Below, one piece after another: positions 55,520 to 62,654 of a stretch of DNA of 64,000 bases. Source of the stretch: DATBQN01 sp963755825 (GTDB lineage Bacteria; Acidobacteriota; Thermoanaerobaculia; Multivoradales; UBA5704); assembly GCA_963755825.1 (NCBI GenBank), contig CAVWLA010000003.1:558001-622000 (forward strand), read 5' to 3'. The translations under genes were made by a program, and so were the position numbers. Each line of letters begins with the position of its first letter. Position 1 is the stretch's first letter. The notes beneath the pieces are model-generated. The model searched no databases. It saw only the letters and a list, made by a program, of their open reading frames with translations, and was not told where the DNA came from.

Positions 55520-57058
55520 ATGAAGATCCCCGGCCTCATCCTCAAGCAGATGTACACCACGGGCAGCCTCGAGAACGCCGCCGACGGCGTCCGCTTCAGC
55601 CTGAAGAACCGGCTCTCGAACGCCACCGTCACCCGCGTCGTCGAGGTGCGCATCGACGGCGAGCTGGTGCCGTTGGCGGACCTCACGCTCTCCTTGGCCG
55701 GCGGCACGCTCGCCGGCTCCGAGGTGGGACCGGAGCGCTCGGTGCCGTTCCCGCTCGCCCGCGTCGTCGAGATCCACGCCCGCCGCGCGCCGCTCGCCAA
55801 GGGACCGCACGAGATCGGCCTCGCCTTCGAGGCGGAGCCCTTCGGCGCGCTGTCGTTCAAGGTGAAGGATTCGATCGCCGAGGAGCGGGTGAAACGCACC
55901 ACGGTGCCGCACGACAAGGACGACGACTACCGGCCGGAGATCGTCCTCGCCCGCCAGCGCTTCGCCGAGGAGTACGCCGGGGTCAAGCTGCAGCACATCG
56001 ACAAGTTTTCCTTCGCTCCCGCCGCGACGCGCGGCAACATCGAGAACTTCACCGGCGTCGCGCAGGTGCCGATCGGCTTCGCCGGTCCGATCCGCGTCAA
56101 CGGCGAGCACGCCCAGGGCGAGTTCCTCATCCCCCTCGCCACCACCGAGGGCACCCTCGTCGCCTCGTACAACCGCGGCATCAAGGTTTTGAACCTCTCC
56201 GGCGGCGTCACCGCGACGGTGGTGGGCGACAGCATGCAGCGGGCGCCGGTCTTCGTCTTCCACTCGGCGCGCGAGGCGCGCGACTTCGCGCAGTGGGTCG
56301 ACGATCACATCGACAACATCCGCGAAGAGGCGCAGGCGACCTCCTCGGTCGCCAAGCTGATCTACGTCGACAAATACCTGTCGAACAAGCTGGTGTTCCT
56401 GCGCTTCAACTACTCGACGGGCGACGCGGCGGGGCAGAACATGGTCGGCCGCGCCACCTTCGCGGCCTGCAGCTGGATCATGGAGAACGCCGCCAACATC
56501 CTCCACTTCTACCTCGAGTCGAACTTCGCCACCGACAAGAAGGCGTCGCAGATCAACATCATGCGGACGCGCGGCAAGCGGGTGACGGCGGAGGTGACGG
56601 TGCCGCGCGACATCCTCCTGCAGCACATGCGGGTCGATCCCGAGACCCTCCACTACCACGCCGGCATCGCCAACGTCGGCGCCTTCCTCTCCGGCGCCAA
56701 CAACAACGGCTGCCACTCGCCGAACGCCATCACGGCGATGTTCATCGCCACCGGCCAGGACGTCGCCAACGTCTCGGAGTCCTCCGCCGGCATCGTCTAC
56801 ACCGAGGTGACCCCGGAGGGAGATCTCTACATCTCGATCACCGTCCCCTCCCTCATCGTCGCCACCCACGGCGGCGGCACCGGCCTCCCCACCCAGAACG
56901 AGTGCCTGCAGATCCTCGGCTGTGTCGGCAAGGGCAAGGTGAGGAAGCTCGCCGAGATCGTCACCTCGGTCGTCCTCGCCGGCGAGCTCTCGCTCGCCGC
57001 GGCGATCTCCTCGCTCGACTGGGTGTCGTCGCACGAGCAGTACGGGCGGAACCGGTAG
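55520..57058 (+). CDS. HMG-CoA reductase with N-terminal extension
   Basis: 512 residues. Reduces HMG-CoA to mevalonate. Catalytic residues are visible: Glu210 (LATTEGTLVAS), Lys340 or 341 (DKKASQINIM), Asp302 (TGDAAGQNM) and His505 (WVSSHEQYGRN). ENFTGVAQVPIGFAGPI opens the core and GGGTGLPTQNECL lies near the NADPH site. The first ~135 residues (MKIPGLILKQMYTTGSLENA...) have no counterpart in ordinary HMG-CoA reductases and look like a beta-rich domain. No other mevalonate-pathway gene is in the window. It lies 69 bp after hemD, ATG with CAAGGAGAT upstream. Confidence 0.88.
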   Translation: MKIPGLILKQMYTTGSLENAADGVRFSLKNRLSNATVTRVVEVRIDGELVPLADLTLSLAGGTLAGSEVGPERSVPFPLARVVEIHARRAPLAKGPHEIGLAFEAEPFGALSFKVKDSIAEERVKRTTVPHDKDDDYRPEIVLARQRFAEEYAGVKLQHIDKFSFAPAATRGNIENFTGVAQVPIGFAGPIRVNGEHAQGEFLIPLATTEGTLVASYNRGIKVLNLSGGVTATVVGDSMQRAPVFVFHSAREARDFAQWVDDHIDNIREEAQATSSVAKLIYVDKYLSNKLVFLRFNYSTGDAAGQNMVGRATFAACSWIMENAANILHFYLESNFATDKKASQINIMRTRGKRVTAEVTVPRDILLQHMRVDPETLHYHAGIANVGAFLSGANNNGCHSPNAITAMFIATGQDVANVSESSAGIVYTEVTPEGDLYISITVPSLIVATHGGGTGLPTQNECLQILGCVGKGKVRKLAEIVTSVVLAGELSLAAAISSLDWVSSHEQYGRNR

Positions 57059-57106
57059 GGGGGCTGGAGCTGCGCTGAGCTCTCCTAGGCAGAGTAGAAT
57101 TGTGCC

Positions 57107-57325
57107 ATGCGAGTGACTACCGGAAGAGTCGTCCACGGCAAAATCGAGGTCATCGACGAAGAGCTCACAGAAGGCCTGGTGGTGACCATCTTGGCTCCTG
57201 ACGAGCACGAGAGCTTTAGCCTCGGGCCAGAAGCGGAAGCAGCTCTCCTGGCTTCGATCGCGGAAGGCGACCGCGGAGAGGTCATCTCCGGAGAGGCCCT
57301 TCTCGAATCGTTGCGCCGAGCTTGA
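57107..57325 (+). CDS. Antitoxin of a ParE-type toxin-antitoxin pair
   Basis: 72 residues. A strand-rich start (TTGRVVHGKIEVIDEELTEG) is followed by an acidic helical end (GPEAEAALLASIAEGDRGEVISGEALLESLRRA), the usual antitoxin tail that wraps the toxin. The toxin gene overlaps its stop (TTGA). Codon use is less GC-rich than the neighbours, consistent with acquisition. Confidence 0.7.
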   Translation: MRVTTGRVVHGKIEVIDEELTEGLVVTILAPDEHESFSLGPEAEAALLASIAEGDRGEVISGEALLESLRRA

Positions 57326-57636
57326 CTCAGCGGCTACAGCTAAGAGTCACCCATCGCGCAGCCCGCGAGATCCGGGACGCCGCGGAGTGGTGGGCAGAAA
57401 ATCGACCGGCTGCCCCAGATGCCTTTCGGAATGCCATCGAGAAGGCATTCCAACTCTTATGTACCCAACCGAATATCGGCTCGATCGCGATGAATGTCAA
57501 ACTCTCCGGAGTGCGCCGGCTGCACCTGAGCCACGTTCGGTATTACCTCTACTATCGTATAAAGAGTCGGCCGCAGGAAGTTGAAATTGTGGCCCTGTGG
57601 CACACACACCGTGATCCAGAGGTTGGACTTGCTTGA
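57322..57636 (+). CDS. RelE/ParE-family toxin
   Basis: 104 residues. LRVTHRAAREIRDAAEWWAENRPAAPDAFRNAIEKAFQLL, PNIGSI and GVRRLHLSHVRYYLYYRIKS, then VEIVALWHTHRDP, are the conserved ParE/RelE blocks, including the Arg and Tyr region near the C-terminus. ParE types poison gyrase and RelE types cut mRNA; the sequence is closer to ParE. TTG 57322 overlaps the antitoxin stop. One dispersed two-hairpin repeat lies 55 bp downstream. Confidence 0.82.
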   Translation: MTQRLQLRVTHRAAREIRDAAEWWAENRPAAPDAFRNAIEKAFQLLCTQPNIGSIAMNVKLSGVRRLHLSHVRYYLYYRIKSRPQEVEIVALWHTHRDPEVGLA

Positions 57637-57690
57637 CGAGGCGTCTGGAGCTTGCTCCAATCAGCGCAATCAAAGAGCCGCACCTCATAC

Positions 57691-57792
57691 CGAACCTACC
57701 TCGTTGACCGACGCCGTCACGCGAAGCCGGATTCATCCGGCGCCTCTCATAGCACGGGCATTCATGCCCGTGCGGGGCCGCGCCGCCGCGTC
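57691..57792 (-). repeat. Dispersed two-hairpin repeat, copy D
   Basis: Complete reverse-oriented copy with both perfect hairpins, the GC-rich lead GACGCGGCGGCGCGGCCCCG and the tail ending CAACGAGGTAGGTTCG. It sits between the toxin gene and the convergent thioesterase gene. Confidence 0.87.
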
Positions 57793-57841
57793 GGGCCGAC
57801 CCGTGCGGAAGAGGGGTGCCGAGGAGAAAGGAACAGCCGCC

Positions 57842-58273
57842 CTACCCGCCCGCGTCCGGCCCCGCGTACCCCTCGATCGCGGCGCGCAGCCCTTCCGGCA
57901 GTGGCTCCGGCCGGCCGCTCCCGTAGTCGATCCAGACGACGACGCCGGCGCCGTCGGCGACCGGCTCTCCGCTGCCGGCGTGGACGATCTCGTAGTCCAT
58001 GGTGAAGCTGGTGCGGCCGAGCTTGGAGACGCGGGTGCGGACCTCGAGCTGCGCCGGATAGCGCACCTGCCGGCGGAAGTTGAGATTCGCCGCCGCCAGC
58101 GCCGGCCCGTAGCGGCCCTGCCGCCGGAAGGTCTCCAGACCCACCGCCGCGAAGTAGCTCATCCGCGCCGACTCGCAGTAGGTGAAGTACTTGGCGTTGT
58201 TGACGTGGCCCATCGAGTCGACGTCCGCCCAGCGGACGGCGATGGGCTCGAGGTGGCGCTCGGCGGAGGTCAT
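57842..58273 (-). CDS. 4HBT-fold acyl-CoA thioesterase
   Basis: 143 residues. VRWADVDSMGHVNNAKYFTYCESARMSYF is the hot-dog thioesterase signature with the catalytic Asp and GHVNNxxY. LNFRRQVRYPAQLEVRTRVSKLGRTSFTMDYEI completes the fold. It hydrolyses an acyl-CoA or acyl carrier thioester; the chain is unknown. It follows the methyltransferase gene's strand but lies downstream of it by 50 bp. Confidence 0.87.
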   Translation of the reverse strand: MTSAERHLEPIAVRWADVDSMGHVNNAKYFTYCESARMSYFAAVGLETFRRQGRYGPALAAANLNFRRQVRYPAQLEVRTRVSKLGRTSFTMDYEIVHAGSGEPVADGAGVVVWIDYGSGRPEPLPEGLRAAIEGYAGPDAGG

Positions 58274-58323
58274 CGGAGAGCGAGGACTCTATCCCGCGCG
58301 CGGGCGCTCCGCCTGCTGCCGAG

Positions 58324-59175
58324 TTAGCGCTGGAGGTCCTCCGCGGCGCGCTCCGCCGCCGCCAGCCGCTCTCGCGCCATCGCCACGTATTCGGGGTTGA
58401 CCTCGATCCCGGTGTAGCGCCGGCCGTGCCGCGCAGCCACCAGGCCGACCGTGCCGGCGCCGAAGAAGGGATCGAGGACGCGGTCGCCGGGGTCGGACCC
58501 GGCGAGGATGCAGGGGAGGACGAGGGCGGGCGGAAAGGTCGCGAAGTGGGCGCCGGCGAAGGGCTCGGTCGGGATCGGCCAGACGCTCCGGCGCCGGCGG
58601 CCGTTCTCCTCCCGCAGCCGCTCGCCGCGGTAGAGGTAGCGCTCGGCGCGGGCGAAGAGGAAGAGGTACTCGTGGCTCCGCGTCGGCCGGTCGCGGACGC
58701 TCTCCGGCATCGCGTTGGGCTTCTCCCAGACGATGTCGCTTCGCAGGTACCAGCCGTCGTCCTGCAGCGCGAAGGCGAGGCGCCAGGGGATGCCGACGAG
58801 ATCCTTCGGCTTGAGGCCGGCGGGGGTGCGCGCCCGGTAGGCCATGGCGCGCACCGGATTCTTGCGGTCCGGCGCGCGGTAGCCGCGGTTGCCGCTGGTG
58901 TAGCTGTCGCCGACGTTCAGCCAGAGCGTGCCGTCCGCCGCCAGCACCCGCCGCACTTCGGCGAACACCCGCACCAGCGCCGCGACGTACTCGGCCGGCT
59001 CCGCCTCGGCGCCGATCTGGCCGGCGACCCCATAGTCGCGGAGGCCCCAGTAGGGCGGCGAGGTGACGCAGCAGCGGCAGCAGCCGGCGGGCAGCAGCCG
59101 CAGGACCGCCGCGGCGTCGCCCTCGATCACCGCGGACGGAGCCGGCGCGGGCCCCTCGGCCGTGCGGTCGGACAT
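58324..59175 (-). CDS. Solitary DNA methyltransferase (N4-cytosine/N6-adenine type)
   Basis: 283 residues. The catalytic motif IV is TSPPYWGLRDYG, typical of N4-cytosine methyltransferases of the beta order. DPGDRVLDPFFGAGTVGLVAARHGRRYTGIEVNPEYVAMA is the SAM-binding motif I region near the C-terminus. DGTLWLNVGDSYTS and RSDIVWEKPNAMPESVRDRPTRSHEYLFLFAR match the target-recognition side. No restriction endonuclease gene is adjacent, so it is probably an orphan enzyme with a regulatory or protective role. ATG 59175 is the start; the oxidoreductase gene ends 23 bp upstream on the same strand. Confidence 0.88.
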   Translation of the reverse strand: MSDRTAEGPAPAPSAVIEGDAAAVLRLLPAGCCRCCVTSPPYWGLRDYGVAGQIGAEAEPAEYVAALVRVFAEVRRVLAADGTLWLNVGDSYTSGNRGYRAPDRKNPVRAMAYRARTPAGLKPKDLVGIPWRLAFALQDDGWYLRSDIVWEKPNAMPESVRDRPTRSHEYLFLFARAERYLYRGERLREENGRRRRSVWPIPTEPFAGAHFATFPPALVLPCILAGSDPGDRVLDPFFGAGTVGLVAARHGRRYTGIEVNPEYVAMARERLAAAERAAEDLQR

Positions 59176-59198
59176 CTCGGCGCGCTCGCCCAGGCCGC

Positions 59199-59840
59199 CT
59201 ACCGCCGCATCAGCTTCCAGGCGATGTCGCGCCCCTGCCCCTGGGCGAAGGCGAGGGTGACCCAGAGGAGCGCCAGCGGCTCGAGGAGGCGCGCCCGCAC
59301 CAGCGGCCCGGCGTCGACCGGATCGAAGCCGAGGTCGGCGGCGAGCCGCGCCGCCACCTCCTTCGCCGGCGCGTCGTCGCCGCAGTAGAGCATCGTCGCC
59401 GCGGTGTCGCCGTAGCGCGGGCTCTCCATGTTGTTGGCGCCGGTGGTGTTGAAGATCTTGACCACGCGGGCGCCGGCCGCCCAGCCCGCCACCTGCTCGC
59501 CGGCCGAGGTGCCGGCGGCGACGGCGAGGCCGGAGAGATCCTTGGTCAGCGGATTGGTGCAGTCGAGGACCACCCTGCCGCGGAGGTCGCCGGCCTCGGC
59601 GACCGCGGCCTCGGCGGCGGCCCAGGGCACCGCCAGCACGACCACCTCGCTCGCCGCCGCGGCCTCGCCGACGCCGGCGACGACGATCTTTCCGCCGCCC
59701 GCCTCGCCAGCGGCCGTCAGCTCCTTCACCTTGGGGTCGCTCGCGTCGCGCACCCCGAAGACCACCTCGTGCCCGGCGCGCGCCCAGCCTCGCCCGAGCG
59801 CTCCGCCGACATTGCCCGCTCCGATCACCGCGATCCGCAT
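59199..59840 (-). CDS. NADPH:F420-type oxidoreductase (NADP_Rossmann family)
   Basis: 213 residues. MRIAVIGAGNVGGALGRGWARAGHEVVFGVRD is the Rossmann start. VVVLAVPWAAAEAAVAEAG, VVLDCTNPLTKDL and VVKIFNTTGANNMESPRYGD follow the F420-dependent NADP reductase/YqeC-like pattern. Whether it uses F420 is not readable; many bacterial members do not. It shares the strand with the methyltransferase downstream and is divergent from the GWxTD/VWFA gene. Confidence 0.82.
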   Translation of the reverse strand: MRIAVIGAGNVGGALGRGWARAGHEVVFGVRDASDPKVKELTAAGEAGGGKIVVAGVGEAAAASEVVVLAVPWAAAEAAVAEAGDLRGRVVLDCTNPLTKDLSGLAVAAGTSAGEQVAGWAAGARVVKIFNTTGANNMESPRYGDTAATMLYCGDDAPAKEVAARLAADLGFDPVDAGPLVRARLLEPLALLWVTLAFAQGQGRDIAWKLMRR

Positions 59841-60049
59841 CGCCCTGCCTTCCTTTCTCGTCTCTCGTCGTCGATTCCAGCGTTCTAGCTCGGCCGGCCA
59901 ACGGGACGTCCTCGCCGCGAAGCGGCCGGCCGGAGGCGTCCGTACCCCCTGTTATAGTCGTTTTCCGCCGTCCTTTTCCGCTCGACCGCCCCATGCCGGC
60001 GCGGCTGCCAGCCGGTGGCGCGGGCCTTGCTTTTCCAGGGGAGAACGTC

Positions 60050-62641
60050 ATGACCGACCGCCGTGTCGCGCTCGCCGCGCTCCTCCTCGCCGCCGGATGG
60101 GGCCTCTCCGCGGGGACGGTGCCGTCCTCTGCCGCGGACAAGGTCCAGCTCACCGCCGAGGAGAAGCAGTGGCTCGAGGAGGAGGATCTCCTCATCCGCA
60201 AGGAGGAGCGCAAGGAGTTCCTCGCCCTCGCCCAGACCTACCAGCGCGACGAGTTCATCCGCCAGTGGTGGCGGGCGCGCGCCCCCGATCCCGAGTCCCC
60301 GCGCAACGAGTTCAAGATCACCTGGGAGGCGCGCCTCGCCGAGGTACGCGAGCGCTATGGCAACCTGAAGGAGGATCGCGCCCGCGCCTTCCTCCTCCAC
60401 GGCGAGCCGGCGGACGTCCGCCAGACGAGCTGCGCGCTCTTCCTCTGGCCGCTCGAGATCTGGACCTACCCGGCGGGGGGCGACATGCCCGAAGCCTTCA
60501 CCGTCATCTTCGTGCAGAAGGGCGGCGGCGGCAGCTTCCGGCTCTGGCACCCGGAGGACGGCTTCGGCGAGCTGCAGGCCCTCTTCCGCGGCATCGACTC
60601 CGGGATGGTCGACTCCAACGTTGGAAACTTCTACTCCACCCTGGAGGCCAAGTGCCCCGGCGACGGCCCGGCGGTGGAGCGGGCGGTGCAGACCGTCCTC
60701 GAGGAGCGCAGCATCAACACCCTCGACCTGATCGAGCGGCCGCCGGGGCCGCGCGACACCGAGTGGCTGGCGACGGCGCGCTCGTCGCGGACCGACCTCC
60801 CCGCCGGCGCGCATACCCTCGCCGCCAAGCTCGACCTCGGCTATCCCGAGCGGAGCGGCGGCCAGACCCTGGTGCAGGGGCTCCTCGCGGTACCCGCGGC
60901 GGCGGCCCACGCCGCCGCCCTCGACGGCAAGAAGAGCTACAGCTTCCTGCTCACCGGCGAGGTGCTCCGCGACGGCCAGCTGCTCGACAGCTTCCGCTAC
61001 CGCTTCGACGTGCCGGCGGAAGGCGTCGGCGCCTCCGTGCCGGTCGCCTTCGAGCGCACCTTGCGCCCCGGCCACTACGAGCTCGTCGTCAAGCTCGACG
61101 ACGTCAACGGCGGCGCCAGCTTCCGCGAGCGGCGTGCGATCGACGTGCCGGAGGTTCCGGCGCAGGCGGCCGATCCGGCGGTCGGCGAGGCGCTGGCGGC
61201 GGCCCGCCGTGAGCTCGGCGGTACCGGAGTTGCCGGAGCTGCCGGGACCGGCGGCGAGGCGGAGGAGGCCGCCGCCAGCGTCCATCTCCAGCCGCTGGAG
61301 CACGAGGTCGCCACCGGACCGGTGCGCATCGAGGCCGCCGTCCAGGGCGACGCCATCCATAAGGTCTCCTTCTTCCTCGACGGCAAGGCGCTCTTGACCA
61401 AGGCGCACGCGCCGTGGAGCATCGACGTCAACCTCGGCGACCTCCCCAGCCCGCACGTCGTGCGCGCCGTGGGGCTCGACGGCGCCGGCCACGAGGTGGC
61501 GGCCGACGAGCTGCCGCTCAACGAGGCGGCGCAGCGCTTCGCCGTCCGCCTGCTCGAGCCGAGCCATGCCGATCAGGCGCTGGACAAGACGGGCGCCGCG
61601 GCCGCGGCGGCTGCCAAGGGGACGGGCCGCCTGCGCGCCCGCGCCGAGGTGCGGGTGCCGGACGGCCGCACCCTCGACCGCGTCGAGATCTACCTCGGCG
61701 ACCGCCGCGTCGCGACCCTCTACCAGCCGCCCTTCTCGCAGGCGCTGCCGGCGCGCGGCACGGCGCGCTTCGTGCGCGCCGTCGCCTACCTCCAGGACGG
61801 CGAGAGCAGCGAGGACACCGTGCTCTTCGACACCCCCGGCTACAGCGAGCAGGTCGACGTGCACCTGGTCGAGGTCTACGCGGCGGTCAAGGACGCCGCC
61901 CGCCGGCCGGTCGCCGATCTCCAGGCGGCGGACTTCAAGGTGCGCGACGCCGGCGCGCCGCAGCAGATCGTCCGCTTCGAGAAGGTGGCCGACCTGCCGG
62001 TCTCGGTGGCGCTGCTCCTCGACACCTCCTCGTCGATGGTCAAGAGCCTGCCGCAAGCGCAGCAGGCGGCGCTCGCGCTCGTCCGTTCGCTCAAGGCGCA
62101 GGACCGCGCCGCGATCATCCCCTTCAACCAGCAGCCGCGGCTGGCGGTCAAGCTGACCGGCGACACCGCCGCCCTCACCGAGGCGCTCGGCGGCCTCCAG
62201 GCGCTCGGCGGCACGGCGATCTTCGACAGCGTCGTCTTCGCCCTCCACTACCTGCAGGGGATCCGCGGCGAGCGCGCCGTCCTCCTGCTCACCGACGGCG
62301 GCGACCGCTCGAGCAAGTTCGGCTTCGACGCGGCGCTCGAATACGCCCGCCGCGCCGGCGTCACCATCTACGCGATCGGCCTCGGCATCTCGCGCGTCGA
62401 CCTCGTCGCCCGCACCCACCTCGCCAAGCTCGCCGCCGACACCGGCGGGCGGAGCTGGTTCGTCGACAACGCCGCCGAGCTCAAGGGCATCTACACCGAG
62501 ATCGGCGAGGATCTGCGCAGCCGCTACCTGCTCGCCTACCAGCCGACGCCGCCGGGCAAGAGCGGCGACTTCCGGCCGGTGGCGGTCGAGGTGGACCGCC
62601 CGGGCGTCGAGGTCGACGCCCTCGCCGGCTACTACCCTTGA
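60050..62641 (+). CDS. GWxTD and VWFA-domain exported protein
   Basis: 863 residues from ATG 60050. A signal (ALAALLLAAGWGLSAGT) precedes a GWxTD-type domain (residues ~30-200: LTAEEKQWLEEEDLLIRKEE, FIRQWWRARAPDPESPRNEF, RAFLLHGEPADVRQTSC, WTYP). Beta-rich regions follow to ~640, then a von Willebrand A domain with an intact MIDAS (LLLDTSSSMVKSL, GGTAIFDSV, LLLTDGGDRSS), the acidobacterial VWFA-related type. It is likely periplasmic or surface exposed and binds a partner through a metal ion. A close paralogue follows 13 bp downstream. Confidence 0.87.
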   Translation: MTDRRVALAALLLAAGWGLSAGTVPSSAADKVQLTAEEKQWLEEEDLLIRKEERKEFLALAQTYQRDEFIRQWWRARAPDPESPRNEFKITWEARLAEVRERYGNLKEDRARAFLLHGEPADVRQTSCALFLWPLEIWTYPAGGDMPEAFTVIFVQKGGGGSFRLWHPEDGFGELQALFRGIDSGMVDSNVGNFYSTLEAKCPGDGPAVERAVQTVLEERSINTLDLIERPPGPRDTEWLATARSSRTDLPAGAHTLAAKLDLGYPERSGGQTLVQGLLAVPAAAAHAAALDGKKSYSFLLTGEVLRDGQLLDSFRYRFDVPAEGVGASVPVAFERTLRPGHYELVVKLDDVNGGASFRERRAIDVPEVPAQAADPAVGEALAAARRELGGTGVAGAAGTGGEAEEAAASVHLQPLEHEVATGPVRIEAAVQGDAIHKVSFFLDGKALLTKAHAPWSIDVNLGDLPSPHVVRAVGLDGAGHEVAADELPLNEAAQRFAVRLLEPSHADQALDKTGAAAAAAAKGTGRLRARAEVRVPDGRTLDRVEIYLGDRRVATLYQPPFSQALPARGTARFVRAVAYLQDGESSEDTVLFDTPGYSEQVDVHLVEVYAAVKDAARRPVADLQAADFKVRDAGAPQQIVRFEKVADLPVSVALLLDTSSSMVKSLPQAQQAALALVRSLKAQDRAAIIPFNQQPRLAVKLTGDTAALTEALGGLQALGGTAIFDSVVFALHYLQGIRGERAVLLLTDGGDRSSKFGFDAALEYARRAGVTIYAIGLGISRVDLVARTHLAKLAADTGGRSWFVDNAAELKGIYTEIGEDLRSRYLLAYQPTPPGKSGDFRPVAVEVDRPGVEVDALAGYYP

Positions 62642-62654
62642 GGGCCGCCGCGGC

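Noticed and set aside
57107..57636. Toxin-antitoxin pair as part of the tRNA-integrated element
   Set aside because: It lies 7 kb beyond attR within host genes, so it is a separate acquisition.
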